Source: Nomia melanderi
Taxonomy: Eukaryota > Arthropoda > Insecta > Hymenoptera > Halictidae
Assembly: GCF_051020985.1 (NCBI RefSeq)
Contig: NC_134999.1
Location: 39,121,660 to 39,185,659, forward strand
Length of the DNA: 64,000 bases
Direction: 5' to 3'
Numbering within the stretch: the stretch's first letter is position 1; every line of letters begins with the position of its first letter. The notes beneath the pieces were generated by a model. That model ran no database searches, had not been told where the DNA came from, and saw nothing but the letters and a program-made list of their open reading frames with translations. Shown in pieces: positions 14,893 to 25,112 of the stretch. A program made the translations under genes and the position numbers.

Positions 14893-14933
14893 TACGTCTG
14901 TCCGTCCGTCTGTCCGTCTGCCTGTATTTATGT

Positions 14934-14964
<31 letters not shown>

Positions 14965-14965
14965 C
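14893..14965. repeat. GTCTGTCC-type and (TGCC)n tetranucleotide repeats
   Basis: An imperfect GTCC/GTCT array at 14896-14923 is followed by a perfect TGCC array at about 14933-14964. Confidence 0.93.
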
Positions 14966-15423
14966 TCGCCCGTTGGGACAAACAACCGGCGGCTGGATGA
15001 AAAATGGACCCCGAGTTTCATGTTTCCATATCCCGGCCTATCCTGGATTTTTATTACGATACCTTCTCGCGTTTCGATTCGTAACCGAAACACCAAAGGT
15101 CGAGGGAATCGCCCTATCTCTCGCGAGACTTCGCCGTTGCCACGACTCGACGGAAACTGGTAGGGCATCGTCGAATCGCGAAGGAGTCTCCGAGTGATCG
15201 TAAAATCTAAAGGAGTCGCGCACAACCGCTGTTGGCCGCGCTGAAATCTTCCCGGAGCGTTTCTCATTAAATTTTACAGGGGGTTAGTGGAAAGATCAAC
15301 GAGCCGGAGAATCAATTTCTGTTTGGGATTGCTACGTTGAAACTGGAGCTTTCGTCGAGGTTTAAATATTAAAGGGGACGCGAGAGAGTACCGCTGGAAC
15401 ACTCGATTTCGTTTGCCCGACCT

Positions 15424-15537
15424 ATGATTGACTTCGTTCGGATAAAAATAAAGTTAACGTTAACTCGAGTTGGATCTAATTTGGACTCGAGGTTCGATTA
15501 TATCAAAATTATATTGGAATTACTTGAGCGTTCGCAG
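15424..15537 (+). CDS. possible first coding exon, 38 codons
   Basis: ATG 15424 opens 38 codons (MIDFVRIKIKLTLTRVGSN, ending LLERSQ) up to a donor CAG/GTAATC in phase 0. The peptide has normal composition, unlike nearby arginine-rich ORFs. No acceptor or second exon was located. Confidence 0.18.
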
Positions 15538-16087
15538 GTAATCTACGCGTCCAACTTTACGTGTCGTGTCAACCATTCCAGAGCGGAACGCTCGTCCTAC
15601 TTGTATATAATCCAATTCCATCCCTCGCAGCCTCATTCCACCGCGTAATAAAGTCGTAGTAATTATTTTTATTGGCCCGCAGTTCTCTGCCTCGAAGTTT
15701 GATCAAAATCGAAAACGAAGCAGCTCTAAAGGATCTTCCTTATTTGCCCTTCCCCTCTATTCACCGATATTGGACATCCATACTGGATGCAACGAGCAAA
15801 CCGGCTGCATTATTACCACGAGATCCAGCTAATATTTACCCGGGCCCGATATCGGTTTATTATCTTTTAATACGAGGATCGTTCGTTACTTTTAGGGTGT
15901 CCCCGGTAGTAAAACCGGCTGCAATTTCGTTCAGGGAGGAAAATATTCGGCAATTACCTTATACCTTATTCACGGCTGCATTCCCGTTCAATTTCGTTCC
16001 CTTAAACTTTTACGGAATGTCGCCGGTCTCCTCGTAAACCGAGCCCTTTCCCGACCCAATTTCTTTACTTAGAACCACTGTTAAATA

Positions 16088-16093
16088 TTTATT
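16088..16093 (-). terminator. polyadenylation signal AATAAA
   Basis: A canonical hexamer on the minus strand, 30 bases downstream of the TAG at 16123. Cleavage would be expected within the next 10-30 bases. Confidence 0.65.
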
Positions 16094-16122
16094 AACGGTG
16101 TTTCCGTCATGCTTGTCTTTTC

Positions 16123-16368
16123 CTATATCCACGGTTTCCCTCCTTTGCACGGTTTCTCCGCTAAATTGAAATACAGACGTTTCATATCGTCGGCCATTTT
16201 CTCGCGAATCTCGTGCGCCTCTACAACTTCGTGGTTCTCGTGGTCGTCTTCCGGTCGGATGTCTACGTCTGGCTTCACCGTTAAGTAGAAGTGGTACGGT
16301 ATAGGCTCAGCCGAACGTGCACAGTCTCTGAATAGCTCGTCCACTTTCAGCGACTCGTCGACTGGTCT
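16123..16368 (-). CDS. unrecognised minus-strand gene, last exon
   Basis: This exon encodes 81 residues ending KGGKPWI and TAG. The acceptor is ACGGTTACAG and it enters in phase 0. It is acidic and His-rich in the middle (PEDDHENHEVVEAHEIREK). The AATAAA 30 bases past the stop supports a terminal exon. The weak point is the 1990-base intron before it: the exon could belong to another minus-strand gene. Confidence 0.68.
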   Translation of the reverse strand, partial: RPVDESLKVDELFRDCARSAEPIPYHFYLTVKPDVDIRPEDDHENHEVVEAHEIREKMADDMKRLYFNLAEKPCKGGKPWI

Positions 16369-19300
16369 CTGTAACCGTTATAATAATTCCATTGACGATC
16401 GACGAGAATCGTTTCATTTCATACTCGTACAGTAGTAATGCTCGAAACGATTAATAAAGCCACTTTATTGGCCACAGGTAGATTCCATAAATCGCAACTA
16501 GAATATAGAAACTAAAACTGATATGGTAATAGGAAATTACGATTCACTTTGTACCAGTACCATCGACGGGAAATCGAATCTCTCAGCCTACCGACGAAAC
16601 ACTCAAAGAGTCGATGATATCAAAGCGAACGTTCACTCTGAATTGGCTCGGATCATTAAAGCCCAATTGGCCGAACGGGTTAGCCGCGGATTGAATCTCG
16701 CGGGATCGGTATTCTTTCCCGATTTCTCCCGATCATCGTTCATTAATCTTCCGTTTCAATATCAGTCAAAGTTTACACCGTTCCCGGCCGTGGAGGAACT
16801 CGAGGCGGAGTCGGGGGAAAGCGAAAACGTCGATATCACGCGAAGACGTACAGCCGGCAGAGTTAAATCGCTCTTAATGACGACGATGATGATAAATCGA
16901 TTACGTTCCCGCGGTTAGCTATCCGCCGGGGTTACGGATCGCGGAATCATTCCGAAGTAGTCGGTGGAACGGTTTCCGCTCGTTTTATCGGGGAAGACTT
17001 TTTCACCGTGGGAGATGATAATGGCCGCCATTATTAACGGAGGAGATCGGCGAGAACCGGCCGGCAAAAATTCCAGAAAAATATGGAACACGTTCGACCC
17101 GATATTTGTCGCGGACCGTTAACCGTATCAACGCCCGCCGGCATCGACGGGAAACTTCTACCCCCGGCCGACGGATTTATTAAATGGTCCGCTTCCTACC
17201 GATAAAACGTTTAATTGCGCGGCATTAGTTTCGCGGCGCGCCGATTATACCGCGCCCCGTCCCGTCGCCCTTGCGATTTTCCCTAGGAACGAACCTTTCG
17301 CGGCCGAACCTTCGGTTCGGTCATTGTAAACGGACGAAATTTCAATGACAACGAAAAATCGAGACTCCGACAGTCTATCGCGAAACTGGGGCAGAAACAA
17401 TTTGCTATCGAATATCGAATACTATAATGTTGCTGCAGCAAAGTCAGCGACAACCGAGAATTGTCGCTCGAGTGCAAAGAGATAAACGAATCGGTCGTCT
17501 CTAACGAGCCGCGAACAATGGACGTCTCTACGGACCGTAAACAACGAAAAACCAAGAGAAGAAATTTCGAAAAACAGAACAGGTTCCCTCGCAACGCGCG
17601 AGTATCGAAGATATATTTATATACGAAGAGATAAAAATTGTTTCCGGACCGGAGACATTCCGTGTGTCGTTCGACTGTCGTAACTCGCGGAACGCGACCT
17701 CCATTCCTGAGCGTCTGACCAAACGCGGCCTCGTTCTACTGAGCGGAGAAAAACTCGTTCCGGTGTTATGTCTCCATTTTCCCGGCGTTCTTCGAGCCTA
17801 ATGGCGCTTGAAGACCGAGCAAAAAACTTGTCGAAAATCGGAAAGTTTAGACACGGGCTTGTCGAGCCGCGAAATTGATAGGATCTGTAACAAAATGTAT
17901 CAACAGAAATGGGATGATAAAAGAGAATATCTCGCAGCTTCTTCCGTAATCGCGTGATCGTACTTTGAATATTTTACAGGGAAAATTGAATTGAAAAGTT
18001 TCAGTGGCGCGAGCCGATAGAAAAGGGAACGATCAAGTAAAAGCTGATCCGAGACTAACGGTTCCGCGATTGTACTCGGAATATGCTTCCAATAAAATTC
18101 AAAAAGAGGACATCAAAGTTCTTCCGCCTTAAAGTTCGACGAGAATCTGGTGATTACGTCGAATATTGTGGACGTTAAGGAACTGACGGTGAATGAAATG
18201 ATTCCGCGATTATACCTTTAGTATTTTACAAAGAATATTAGAATTTGAACTTTCGGTAATAAAACTGAACAGAAAGGGAGACGATAAAAAGAAAAATTCT
18301 TCTTTACGTGTATCCCAGCAGAAGCTCGCCTTTGTGAAATTTTATGTTTGTTCGTTACCTCGATCTCTGCCTTCGAGGGAACATTTTCAATGACCGTGGG
18401 CGCCTTGGACGGCGATCCCGTCACACCTGTTTTCGAGGGAACATTTTCAATGACCGTGGGCGCCTCGGACGGCGATGGCGTGACATCTGGAACCTCTGGA
18501 CGCGAAGTCTTCGAACTTTCAACCTTGGTGGGTTCTGCTGTCTCCAGAACTTCTACTGTCTTCAGTGACCGAGATTTCTGAAGAGCGTTCCTTTTAGCAA
18601 TCCTCTTCAACGCTCGCTCCCGTTTTCCTTGCACTATGAACGTTGCCATTACCGATCTTCCACCTATCTCCTTTGTTGTCTAAAAGAAACAAATTTCTCG
18701 ATGTCCCCGTGCAAAAGAAAATGATATCTTCGTCCGAAGTTGTTACTTGATCAGCTGTTTCCCTCCAGTGCTTGTAATAAGATCTGTAAATGATTGCCTC
18801 TCGCGTGAAATCCTTTACAAACTTCTCCATCTCTTGCCTGTTTCTCGGAATGGGCAATTTCTGAAAGAAAGACTTTCTTTCGTGCCTGGCAACTGACGAA
18901 ACTTTAGAAATTATTTCAGGAGCAAAAAGTAGTTTCTATGGTTCGAATGTTGCGAAAGGAAGGTAATATCACAAAATTGTACAGATAACAGAGTCTAACT
19001 TTCAACGTTTCTTCTTCGCGCTCTTCTTCTTCTTCTTCTTCACCTTGAGGCGTCCAGGGCGTTCCCAAGGGCCAGGTAGGCACGTCATTTTCTTAATAAC
19101 ATAAATGCGAATTACAGGAGGAAAGAAGACGGATGATTCCAAAGTACCTGGCTTCAGAGTGGTATCGGATGGTTTTTCCTCGATATTACTCTTTGAAACA
19201 TCTTGAACGCTGGCCACTGGTCGTTCCATGGGCTCTCCAATCGCGTCTTCGTATTCTGCTGAGCTGGCTCCTGTAGCAGCTGAATGTTGCGACTTCTCGG

Positions 19301-22300
19301 TCGAACTTTGCACTGAAAACGGATAAACGTTATCCAAGGAAAGCATAATCTCGACCAAAGTAATTCTCACTCGAGCCTGTATTCAATTTACAACGAATAA
19401 AGCGTGTCCTTGTGTAAAATTTACAATGGAAACGTACCAGAGTTATTTACAATAGACTATCTTAATCGAAAAGTTGACAAACGATTCGGAATTTAAGGTA
19501 AAAACGTGCGAATGCTCTATGCACGAACCGCGAAACGTTCGAGCCGTGACTTCAGTATCCGCCGCATTGACAAAGTTTGACCGTTAACAGTGTGTTAATT
19601 CGCGCGACCCTTGAACGCGTTGAATTAAAACGCGGTCTCCGGGCCAACCTCGAGCAGACGAACGGCGTAATGAAAGTTATCGTAAGTTCCTTCGCCGGGC
19701 ACAGAGCAAAGAACAAAAGGAAAGTTCGCACAGTCCCCTCGAATCAGTTTATCGCGGTCGCCTGCCCGGTATTTCGCGTGTAATAACGCGTAGCGCGCCG
19801 GAGAGGGAAGAAGGGAGGAATTAGTTATTAAATACGGGCGAAAATTTCAAGATAAGACGTCCCGGCCCATCCTCTTTTTTTGTCACGAATGCTCGGCTTA
19901 CCCGGGATATCTCTCGCGATCCCATAAAATCTGTTTAGGGCAACGTAAAAGCACTACGCGATACCCGCTGGAGGGAAAGCGCGAGGACAATACCCATACC
20001 TTCAGATTTATCTCGTGATAAGTGCTATAGCGGCGTCTATAGCGCGGCTTCTAGCGAAATTACTGTTTTGTTATTGCCTTACTCTCCATCTCGGTCTATC
20101 CCTGACTCGGAGTATTTCTTTATCTCTTCTTTTCTCTTCTCATTTTTTCCTTCCTTCCGTTGTCCGTTCATTTTACTTTTCTCTGCGCGTTCCGTTCCTT
20201 CTTTCCTTTCTCCCTTAGTTTCTCCTTGCCGTTTTGATAAAGTGACGCAAAGCGAAAACAGACGAACCGAGCATAGCCGAAAAGAGGAAAGATCGATGGA
20301 ATTATTCGCCTCTCACCTCCAGGATCGCCAGACTCTCCGCGAACCGACTGCGACGACACCTCCCCCGGCACCGCGCTGGAAACTTTCCCAGGGTTATCAT
20401 CGTCCTCCTGTGAAAAGGAACGAAAGAAAAAAAAGAATGATCCTCTCCTTTGAGTCCAGCCCCGCGGCCGCTCGCGGGAAACACTGTAATTTCTTGCTAG
20501 AGAATGAAAGTAATCAGACCGGACGAATTATGTGGTCCGTCCCGGGCCGGAAAGAAAAAACGAAAAGAAATCCTGACGTGTTGGGTCGGAACTCGCCCCA
20601 TCCCATGCTCCGCCGCAGCCATCTCTTCTGATCTCGTGAATTATATCGGTCACACCAACCGAGCTCCACCTCGAGTGGATAATGCGAAATTTCGAAACTG
20701 TGATTTAAGGACACAGCGAGAGGGGACCTCTATTGCCTCGGGGATTTGCTGATGTCTGGTGTCGGGGCTCGTTTTTCCTACCATTTCGTTGGATGCCAGC
20801 TGTATTTACAACGCAATCTTTTCGTGGATAAACTCTATCGAATGCTACTCGCGGCGCAGTAAATAATATTCTTCCGATAAAATGTTATCGTCTATCCCTT
20901 GAAAAATAGTAGACGCATATTGGGTAAAAAATAACCGAGTATAAAACAGCTAGTAAAAGTATTCCGTTTATTTTGATCGATCTAGATTGCAGGTGAACGA
21001 TATTACGAGGGTTTAGTGTAAGGAGGTGTGAGGCTAGATAGCAGGGTCTCTGATGGGAAAGAAAAGTTCTCGCAACGAGGCTCGTCTGGTCGACGAGACA
21101 CCCGATTCCAAGCCGAAACGTTCCGTGAGTTTGGCTCGCGCAAACAGAACGGCAGCCGAATAATGCATATTAAAATTAAAATTAAATTTGCGTCCCTTAT
21201 CTACCACGGGACCGGTGGAAACGTGAGCCGGCAGCCATCGCTGGCAGTGCATAAATCTTACTCCGGGACGTTCAAAATTTTGTGGCGAACCCACCGACGG
21301 CCGGTTACAGTACGTTCCGTAATCGTCGACGGGATTAAGGATCCATCCAATTTCCGCGATACCTTGTCGTCTCAAGGTATGGAACATAATATTTCCTCGT
21401 TGAAAGAAAAGTCCAGTCAACCATGAATTTCAATAGCTTCGGAAACATTACCCTTCGAATCGAATATATTCCAGAGAACAATCAACAAACGTTCGACGGG
21501 AAGTTCCATTAAATTCCCTCGGAACATCGGAACATTTTAAAATCTTTCCCTCTCGTTTCCTCTCTCGAACGCATCTTTGCGATCGCATCAAAAGATCTCG
21601 CCCCTGCGGTGAACTGTTCGGTTGTTCCATTTCGATCGAATTCGTGGAACCGGCCAGCCCTTTCTCACCCCTTGGGTCGGCCGGGTATTGTTCGATTTTA
21701 TTAAACGTTGCCCGTCGTTGTTTACTCTTCCCTGTCCGCGTTATCCGGCGGCTGGTCGACGCGCCGGTCGGCGATAAAAATTTCACGCGGCCGCGATTCA
21801 CCCCTCGTCCCATCCTCCTCCTCTTTCTCCCGCCTCGCCCGGTGTTCCACGAGTACGTCGATACGTCGGCCAGTCGTCGACTTTCCTTTATCAACGTTAA
21901 AACAACCGAACGGGTCGTAATAATGCATGCCACGTTTCTTCTTTGAACATCGTTGGAAAGCCGACACGTGCTTCCCTAGGAAAATATCGAAGAAACCGGT
22001 TCGTCCCTAGGTTTACGGATACTTAGACGTTTACCAAGCAACGATTGCAAGGTTACATATGCTGTAAATCTATCTGTTCCGTGAACCTGCTATTAATAGT
22101 ATGCAAGCTGAAACATAAATCGACAAAACCCTAGACGAATCGCCTGTAATTTTTACAAGAAGCCGGAGAACGGTCAATCTAACCGTATCTCGCGTTAAAG
22201 GCGAAGCGACTGGACATCGGTCCACAACTAAATATATTGGAGTTGCTCGATTAATCTTCGCCGGTTCCCAAGGCCGACCTTCGCGAAAGCCGAGGCGACG

Positions 22301-24711
22301 CGCGCGTGGGTGACATTTCCCTCCTCTTTATTTTCACTCGCGTAGTAACTCACTCATAGGTCGGAGCAGCGAGCGAGAGCGAAAGAGAGCGGAGGAGGAG
22401 GGAGATTTAAGCCCGTTCCCTCTCCGTCGCGCGGAGCCGCGCGGAGCCACGCGGCGACGTCGCGTATAAATCTTCGGAGCAGACTGAAAAGTATCGCGGC
22501 GGACATGGACACCTGGGCCGTTGGCGCTATCAACGCGAAACACGATGCGCCGTGTTCAAGGTTAGCCGGGGAACACGGTTAACATCGGCGTGGACCGCTT
22601 GAATCGTGCCCAGAAGGCCTCGGTGCTTCTGCCGCCTGCAAATTAAGCCGCGGACGACACCTCACGGACCGAGTTTCTTGCGAAACTTCAAGCAACCAGC
22701 AGAAAAGAGATTGGATCGAGTTGAAGAATGAACCGCGTACGCTCTAGCTCTCTTAGGGAACTGATCAATTGAGCTCTTATTTTGGAAAGTTCGAAAAACG
22801 GGAACCCTTCCAAAGAAGGAATAATGAAACTATCTGCAAGATACTACGAACTCGCCGAACAAGATGGTCGGCGCATAGTTCGATAAAGCCAAACTCGCCG
22901 TTAAACTTCGTTAACCCTTTTAGGATCAGCTTTTCTTACGAAGAAGAGCTTGCCAGGCAGAAGGTTTTTTGTAAGGGAAACACTGAAATCTTTCAGATTT
23001 CTTGAAAAAATTGTTTCCCCCGGCTGAGCGAGGAAATCCTTGTAGCAAGCGGTTCGGAGAGCAACGGAAATTAAGATCATTATCCTGATCCCGAAAGAAT
23101 CAGGGAAACCCAAGAAAATCTTTTAGCGAATCGTTTGAAGACTACCCACGGAAAATCTCAAAGAACCAAGAAATACAAACGGCATAGCTAAGAACGAGTG
23201 ACGAATAAACTAATTTCCTGCAGCAAAAAGGTTCACTGTCCCCGATCAGACACGCTGAAAAACGATCGGTGGCGAGTACCGTATAAATCGAGGAGCCGAG
23301 AGACAAGGTAGCAATCTTCTTTCCCGGAAACGGCGCTGACTATCTGCCGTCGAATTTTCAGGGCGGAATTCGCGGAGTCGCGCGCGCATTATGCCAATTT
23401 CGCCGGGAAAGGGAGCGCGGCTCGCGTTTGCCGATTGTCGTCTCGTCAGGCAGTCGCTTGAATGCGGGAACGGGCCGCCGTTGAACTTGTGATTCACCGT
23501 GGAAACGTCTGGTTCGTCGTCGTCCTCGTCGTCGCCGAGAACACGTCCCATTCAGTCGGCGGGATGCTTTTACGACTGTAAGATATTTACGGTGTCCCGT
23601 GACGCGTATCGCGCGCGCATTGTTAGGGGACCTTTGTTAAGGACGAGCTCGCTGCGAAGAGGCGAGCGAGTTCTCCGCGGAGAACGTTATCTCGCGCAGC
23701 CGAGCGATCGGAAAACGATGCCGGAACAGAGCCCGACGATCGACAGCCGGCACGGATCCGGCCGATAAATCGGCAGCCCGACCAAATTGTCCCGGCGATA
23801 ATACATTCGTTCCCCGGCACCCGCTCGCCCGACGATCGGCCCCATTAGCCCGCCGTTTCTTACAATGCGCCGTTACGCGGACATATCGGCGTCGTTAAAC
23901 CGAAATTAGGTCGCCAGCCACGACTTCCGAAACAAAACTTAACCGGCCGATACATCTTCCGACGCGACCGCCCGCCCTGCAACGTTTAAAGACACTCGAT
24001 ACGGCGAAATTCGGCCGATTCGTCGGGAAAGTCGCGCACTTTGTTACGCGCTATCTCCTCTTTCGTTCGGAGCTTTGGTCGTTTCGCTCGCAGCGATCGT
24101 GGAAGTTGAAACGTTGAGACCTGTTTCCGACGAGACGATAGGATGATCCGATCTTTCAACTGGATTTGGCGTTATTCTTTTCGAAGGCTTCGCGGGGCTT
24201 TGATGAAGTTGCGTCGATTCGGAGCGTTCGCTATCCTATCTGTTTCGAAAGTTTACCTACTTTTCGGTTAGTTTGCTCGGTTTCTCCTATTGTTGTTGCT
24301 CGCGAACGAAGGGGGCCCATGAAAGTTCGTACTCGCGTAAACATCCGACGCCCAGCAGTTTCGCAAGGTGTCTGCCGAGAACGCCTCAGCTTTTATAATG
24401 CTGTTAATCGCGCAGCCTGTTCCCCCGGGGTCCGACATAAATATCTGGGAATAGGTGGTGCGCTGGTCGTTACACGAAACAGAACTCACCATCTCGGACC
24501 GCCTCGCGGCTTCCTCGGCCGCCTCCAAGTGTTCCGCGATCCTTACGGCGATATCGATGTTCGACCGTAACCACCTCTGCCATTCGCCGGCAATTTCCCC
24601 GATCTTCGCGAGCCAAACCGACCAGACACGCAGTTTCTCCGACGGTACGGCGTACAAACGCTCCATCGACGCCGCCACCTTCCTGCAGTTTCGATACGAA
24701 GGTACGGTCAT
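16123..24711 (-). CDS. unrecognised protein, seven exons, about 416 residues
   Basis: Joined 24711-24490, 20407-20317, 19312-19148, 19091-19000, 18860-18747, 18679-18359 and 16368-16123. All phases fit and the sum is 1251 nt including TAG. Residues 1-74 are mostly helical and Trp/Ala/Glu-rich (WLAKIGEIAGEWQRWL). Residues 75-160 are acidic and Ser-rich. Residues 161-183 contain WPLGTPWTPQG followed by seven Glu. Residues 191-268 are basic and helical (FVKDFTREAIIYRSYYKHW; KRERALKRIAKR). Residues 297-335 are two copies of a Pro/Ser repeat (APTVIENVPSK). Residues 336-416 are charged and end KGGKPWI. There is no signal peptide or membrane segment, so it is probably intracellular. The start is the ATG at 24711: an in-frame TGA lies four codons upstream and the context is GAAAATGA. 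AATAAA lies at 16093-16088. The two long introns could hide further exons. I do not recognise the family. Confidence 0.72.
16369..18358 (-). other. intron 6 of the unrecognised minus-strand gene
   Basis: The ORFs here on both strands are short or low in complexity. I saw no further exon with both good splice sites and phase, though one could be missed by eye. Confidence 0.5.
18359..18679 (-). CDS. unrecognised minus-strand gene, exon 6 (tandem 20-residue repeat)
   Basis: This exon is 107 codons with acceptor TTTCTTTTAG and donor GAG/GTAACG. A second in-phase donor, CAC/GTAAAG at 18307, would add 17 residues. It holds a Lys/Arg-rich helix and then two 60-bp repeats. The intron before it is only 67 bases. 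Confidence 0.75.
18372..18491 (-). repeat. two tandem 60-bp repeats inside coding exon 6
   Basis: Units 18372-18431 and 18432-18491 match at about 53 of 60 positions; the first 33 bases are identical. Each unit is exactly 20 codons (core APTVIENVPSK), so the frame is kept. It is a recent in-frame duplication. Confidence 0.92.
18747..18860 (-). CDS. unrecognised minus-strand gene, exon 5
   Basis: This exon is 38 codons, phase 0 at both ends, running from KLPIPRNRQEMEK to HWRETADQ. The acceptor is CTTTCTTTCAG and the donor is CAA/GTAACA. It encodes an aromatic, basic helix and is probably the most conserved part of the protein. Confidence 0.78.
19000..19091 (-). CDS. unrecognised minus-strand gene, exon 4 (poly-Glu)
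   Basis: This exon encodes NDVPTWPLGTPWTPQG, then seven Glu, then REEETLK. The preceding intron is only 56 bases. The acceptor TTATTAAG is weaker than the others, but the resulting frame is clearly more protein-like than the alternative frame, which gives poly-Lys and a stop. The donor is AAA/GTTAGA. Confidence 0.68.
19148..19312 (-). CDS. unrecognised minus-strand gene, exon 3
   Basis: This exon encodes QSSTEKSQHSAATG and continues to DTTLKP, an acidic and Ser/Thr-rich stretch. The acceptor is CCGTTTTCAG and the donor is CCAG/GTACTT. Its last G pairs with AA of the next exon to give Glu. Confidence 0.75.
20317..20407 (-). CDS. unrecognised minus-strand gene, exon 2
   Basis: This exon encodes EDDDNPGKVSSAVPGEV and continues to GESGDPG. 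The acceptor is very strong: a long pyrimidine run ending TTTTCACAG. The donor is GAG/GTGAGA. It enters in phase 0, matching exon 1, and leaves one base that combines with TG of exon 3 to give Val. Confidence 0.75.
20408..24489 (-). other. intron 1 of the unrecognised minus-strand gene (4.1 kb)
   Basis: Mostly without protein-like ORFs. It contains a plus-strand TATA box with a short open frame at 22465-22560, a Ser/Asp codon run near 23505-23540 (TCG/GAC repeats) and CpG-rich sequence around 23.6-24.0 kb. A minus-strand acceptor-like TTTTTCAG near 23257 precedes about 35 open codons, but the donor is poor. Confidence 0.5.
22465..22560 (+). promoter_or_regulatory. TATA box with a possible short first coding exon
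   Basis: TATAAA at 22465 is followed 40 bases later by ATG 22505 and 18 open codons (MDTWAVGAINAKHDAPCS). The frame ends at a possible donor AAG/GTTAGC at 22561. Short first exons of this kind are common in insect genes with TATA promoters. It lies antisense inside the 4.1-kb intron. The donor is only fair, so confidence is low. Confidence 0.2.
24490..24711 (-). CDS. unrecognised minus-strand gene, exon 1
   Basis: This exon encodes 74 residues from ATG 24711 to RRSEM and ends in phase 0 at the excellent donor ATG/GTGAGT. An alternative is an acceptor CTGCAG/GAAGG near 24695-24690, which would make this an internal exon. The in-frame TGA just upstream of ATG 24711 is why I prefer a first exon. 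Confidence 0.68.
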
Positions 24712-24863
24712 TTTCGATTTTCATGCGAGCAAAGCTTGCGAAGCGTGAACCACGCCTCGGAGAAACTTATTTTCCGTATTTTCAAAGAAAAACGTTACGA
24801 GTATCGACATATGTTACTTGGCGCACCTTTGGTTTAGTTTGTACAGGACCATAAGCAGCCCCA
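24712..24863. promoter_or_regulatory. possible shared promoter between divergent ORFs
   Basis: There are 152 bases between the minus-strand ATG (24711) and a plus-strand ATG (24864). The gap is AT-richer than its flanks. I see no clear TATA box. The call is inferred from geometry only. Confidence 0.3.
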
Positions 24864-25049
24864 ATGGAGGAATTCTGTGCAGATTTGCCCATCGAGTGCG
24901 TTAAGAATATTTTAGTAGGATCGTTTATTGAACGTGAAAATATTCGGTTCTACCGATGGCTAGCAGCTTGTACAAGGGACAATACCCGAAGCACAAATTG
25001 CTGGCACGTTTATGGCACGCAAGCCTCCAGAGCCGTTTTTGAGGATTAG
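24864..25049 (+). CDS. small ORF with an F-box-like start, 61 residues
   Basis: The protein starts MEEFCADLPIECVKNILVG. The pattern LPxE, then hydrophobic spacing, then FYRWLAAC resembles the first part of an F-box (LPxE...I...L...W), the Skp1-binding motif of SCF ubiquitin ligases. The match is loose and the ORF stops after 61 residues, so it could be a complete microprotein, a first exon, or the remains of a mobile element. Codon use is less CpG-rich than in neighbouring non-coding sequence. It lies head-to-head with the seven-exon gene. I would not assign function without homologs. Confidence 0.35.
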   Translation: MEEFCADLPIECVKNILVGSFIERENIRFYRWLAACTRDNTRSTNCWHVYGTQASRAVFED

Positions 25050-25112
25050 TTTATTTCTTAATCCGCATGACACATCCGCTCCCAACTTTCTTCGTCCTCA
25101 ACGGCTAACCGC

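Larger units (their letters stand above)
10763..16087. other. no gene recognised apart from the possible exon at 15.4 kb
   Basis: Simple repeats occur at 14.9 kb. An imperfect inverted repeat (CCGAGAG/CTCTCGG) lies at about 12673-12700. A plus-strand ORF at 13824-14279 (151 codons) is open but has no supporting signal. Confidence 0.55.

Noticed and set aside
14841..15197. Cys/Leu/Pro-repeat protein on the plus strand
   Set aside because: The repeat residues come directly from the TGCC/GTCT microsatellite.
18344..18581. Two plus-strand ORFs over the 60-bp repeats
   Set aside because: They are shadows of minus-strand exon 6; splice sites and phase support only the minus strand.
19002..19091. 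Reading exon 4 in the frame ending KKKKKKSAKKKR and a stop
   Set aside because: The other frame joins both neighbouring exons in phase and continues for 226 more residues; the poly-Lys frame needs a separate gene end with no polyadenylation signal.
19312..19367. An ATG split by a 58-base intron (A at the end of an upstream exon, TG at 19312) as the start of the unrecognised gene
   Set aside because: The exon at 20407-20317 has far better splice sites and its leftover G fits the same phase, giving Val instead. The upstream exon needed for the split ATG has no other support.
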